Of a stretch of 5,328 bases of DNA, positions 5,069 through 5,328 are shown piece after piece. This stretch comes from Ignavibacteria bacterium (GTDB lineage: Bacteria; Bacteroidota; Ignavibacteria; Tepidaquicellales; Tepidaquicellaceae): the NCBI GenBank assembly GCA_018058125.1, contig JAGPCH010000140.1, positions 1 to 5,328 on the forward strand. The letters are read 5' to 3'. Under the pieces are notes generated by a model. That model saw nothing but the letters and a program-made list of their open reading frames with translations. It was not told the origin of the DNA and made no database searches. The position numbers and the translations under genes were made by a program. The stretch's first letter is position 1; each line of letters opens with the position of its first letter.

Positions 5069-5109
5069 GAAAGTAAATGCCGAATTTGAAATGAAGAGGT
5101 ATTAAGTCA

Positions 5110-5286
5110 GTGAATAAATTCTTTAATATACAAAACCGCAATATGGTAATAGAAAACAAAAAGCAAAGCTTTAAAAGTATAATGGTACAAACTAAAATAA
5201 GAACAACGGGCTTTATTAAAAGAATACCGGCTTTAGCGAAAATAAGCAGTGAGGGCGGACAAAGAAATCCTGATCCTGAACAATGA
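5110..5286 (+). CDS. Doubtful small open frame, unrecognised
   Basis: A GTG at 5110, with AGAGG (5095-5099) about 10 nt upstream, opens a 58-codon frame ending at TGA 5284-5286; an internal ATG at 5143 would give 47 residues. The product would be basic and rich in Lys, Asn, Ile and Gln, with a GFIKRIPALAKI stretch, and matches no family I know. The same frame stays open after the TGA to the window end. The C-terminal part is made of a degenerate 7-codon repeat in which the TGA replaces an AGA present in the other two units, so this could be a broken gene that continues rightward. The opposite strand is also open here, which weakens the case for coding. Confidence 0.2.
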   Translation: MNKFFNIQNRNMVIENKKQSFKSIMVQTKIRTTGFIKRIPALAKISSEGGQRNPDPEQ

Positions 5287-5310
5287 AGCCCTGATGGTGA
5301 ACAAAGAGAT
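5248..5310 (+). repeat. Three degenerate 21-bp units
   Basis: Units at 5248-5268, 5269-5289 and 5290-5310 share a (T)GA...(G)(A/G)ACAA(A/T)GA core; units 1 and 3, and units 2 and 3, each match at about 15 of 21 positions by eye. The 21-bp period keeps a reading frame, giving SEGGQRN, PDPEQ-stop-S and PDGEQRD on the plus strand. Divergence is high, so this is modest evidence. Confidence 0.4.
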
Positions 5311-5328
5311 TTGATTACAGCGCAAAGC

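Noticed and set aside
4863..5159. Minus-strand open frame of 98 codons with repeated SIINYQL heptapeptides
   Set aside because: It is a translation of the AATTGAT array, whose minus strand has no stop in any frame because a 7-bp unit cycles through all three. The rest of the product is a hydrophobic low-complexity shadow with no recognisable domain.

Overview
This window is AT-rich DNA, probably chromosomal, from a Gram-negative bacterium. The low G+C, the near absence of Shine-Dalgarno sequences, the use of TTG starts and the character of the proteins suggest the Bacteroidota/Ignavibacteriota/Chlorobi group. That placement is an inference from overall look, not from a marker gene.

Almost all supported genes lie on the minus strand and read right to left as a cell-surface glycan cluster: an FkbM-type methyltransferase (4765-4130), a GT2 glycosyltransferase with a galactosyltransferase-like C-terminal half (4133-3297), a second GT2 of the WaaE/KdtX type (3287-2532), a complete MsbA-type ABC exporter (1888-53), and the first 17 codons of what looks like another glycosyltransferase running off the left edge (52-1). 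The first two overlap by ATGA, the next pair is 9 nt apart and in the same frame, and the last pair abuts with no spacer. Together they look able to build, methylate and move a lipid-linked glycan (lipopolysaccharide, O-antigen or glycolipid) across the inner membrane.

Between the second glycosyltransferase and the exporter, a gap of about 640 bp carries a small GIY-YIG nuclease gene (2329-2003) set inside copies of an identical 30-bp GC-rich palindromic element. One copy lies just past the 3' end of the gene in one orientation, and two lie beyond its 5' end in the opposite orientation. The gap also contains an alternating hairpin and a degenerate heptamer tract. It resembles a small insertion, or a nuclease-plus-palindrome unit, dropped into the glycan operon.

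The right 560 bp (4766-5328) has no convincing gene. It holds two different 7-bp repeat arrays, A(A/G)GTATT (about 6 units) and AATTGAT (17 perfect units plus variants), separated by a 7-bp-stem hairpin. A short plus-strand frame of doubtful status follows. Because of its 7-bp period, the AATTGAT array reads on the plus strand as a ladder of TTGATA-N17-GATAAT sigma70-like promoter matches, pointing away from the glycan operon.

The candidates most worth following are the nuclease/palindrome unit and the heptamer-array intergenic region. The glycan genes themselves look like recognisable families.
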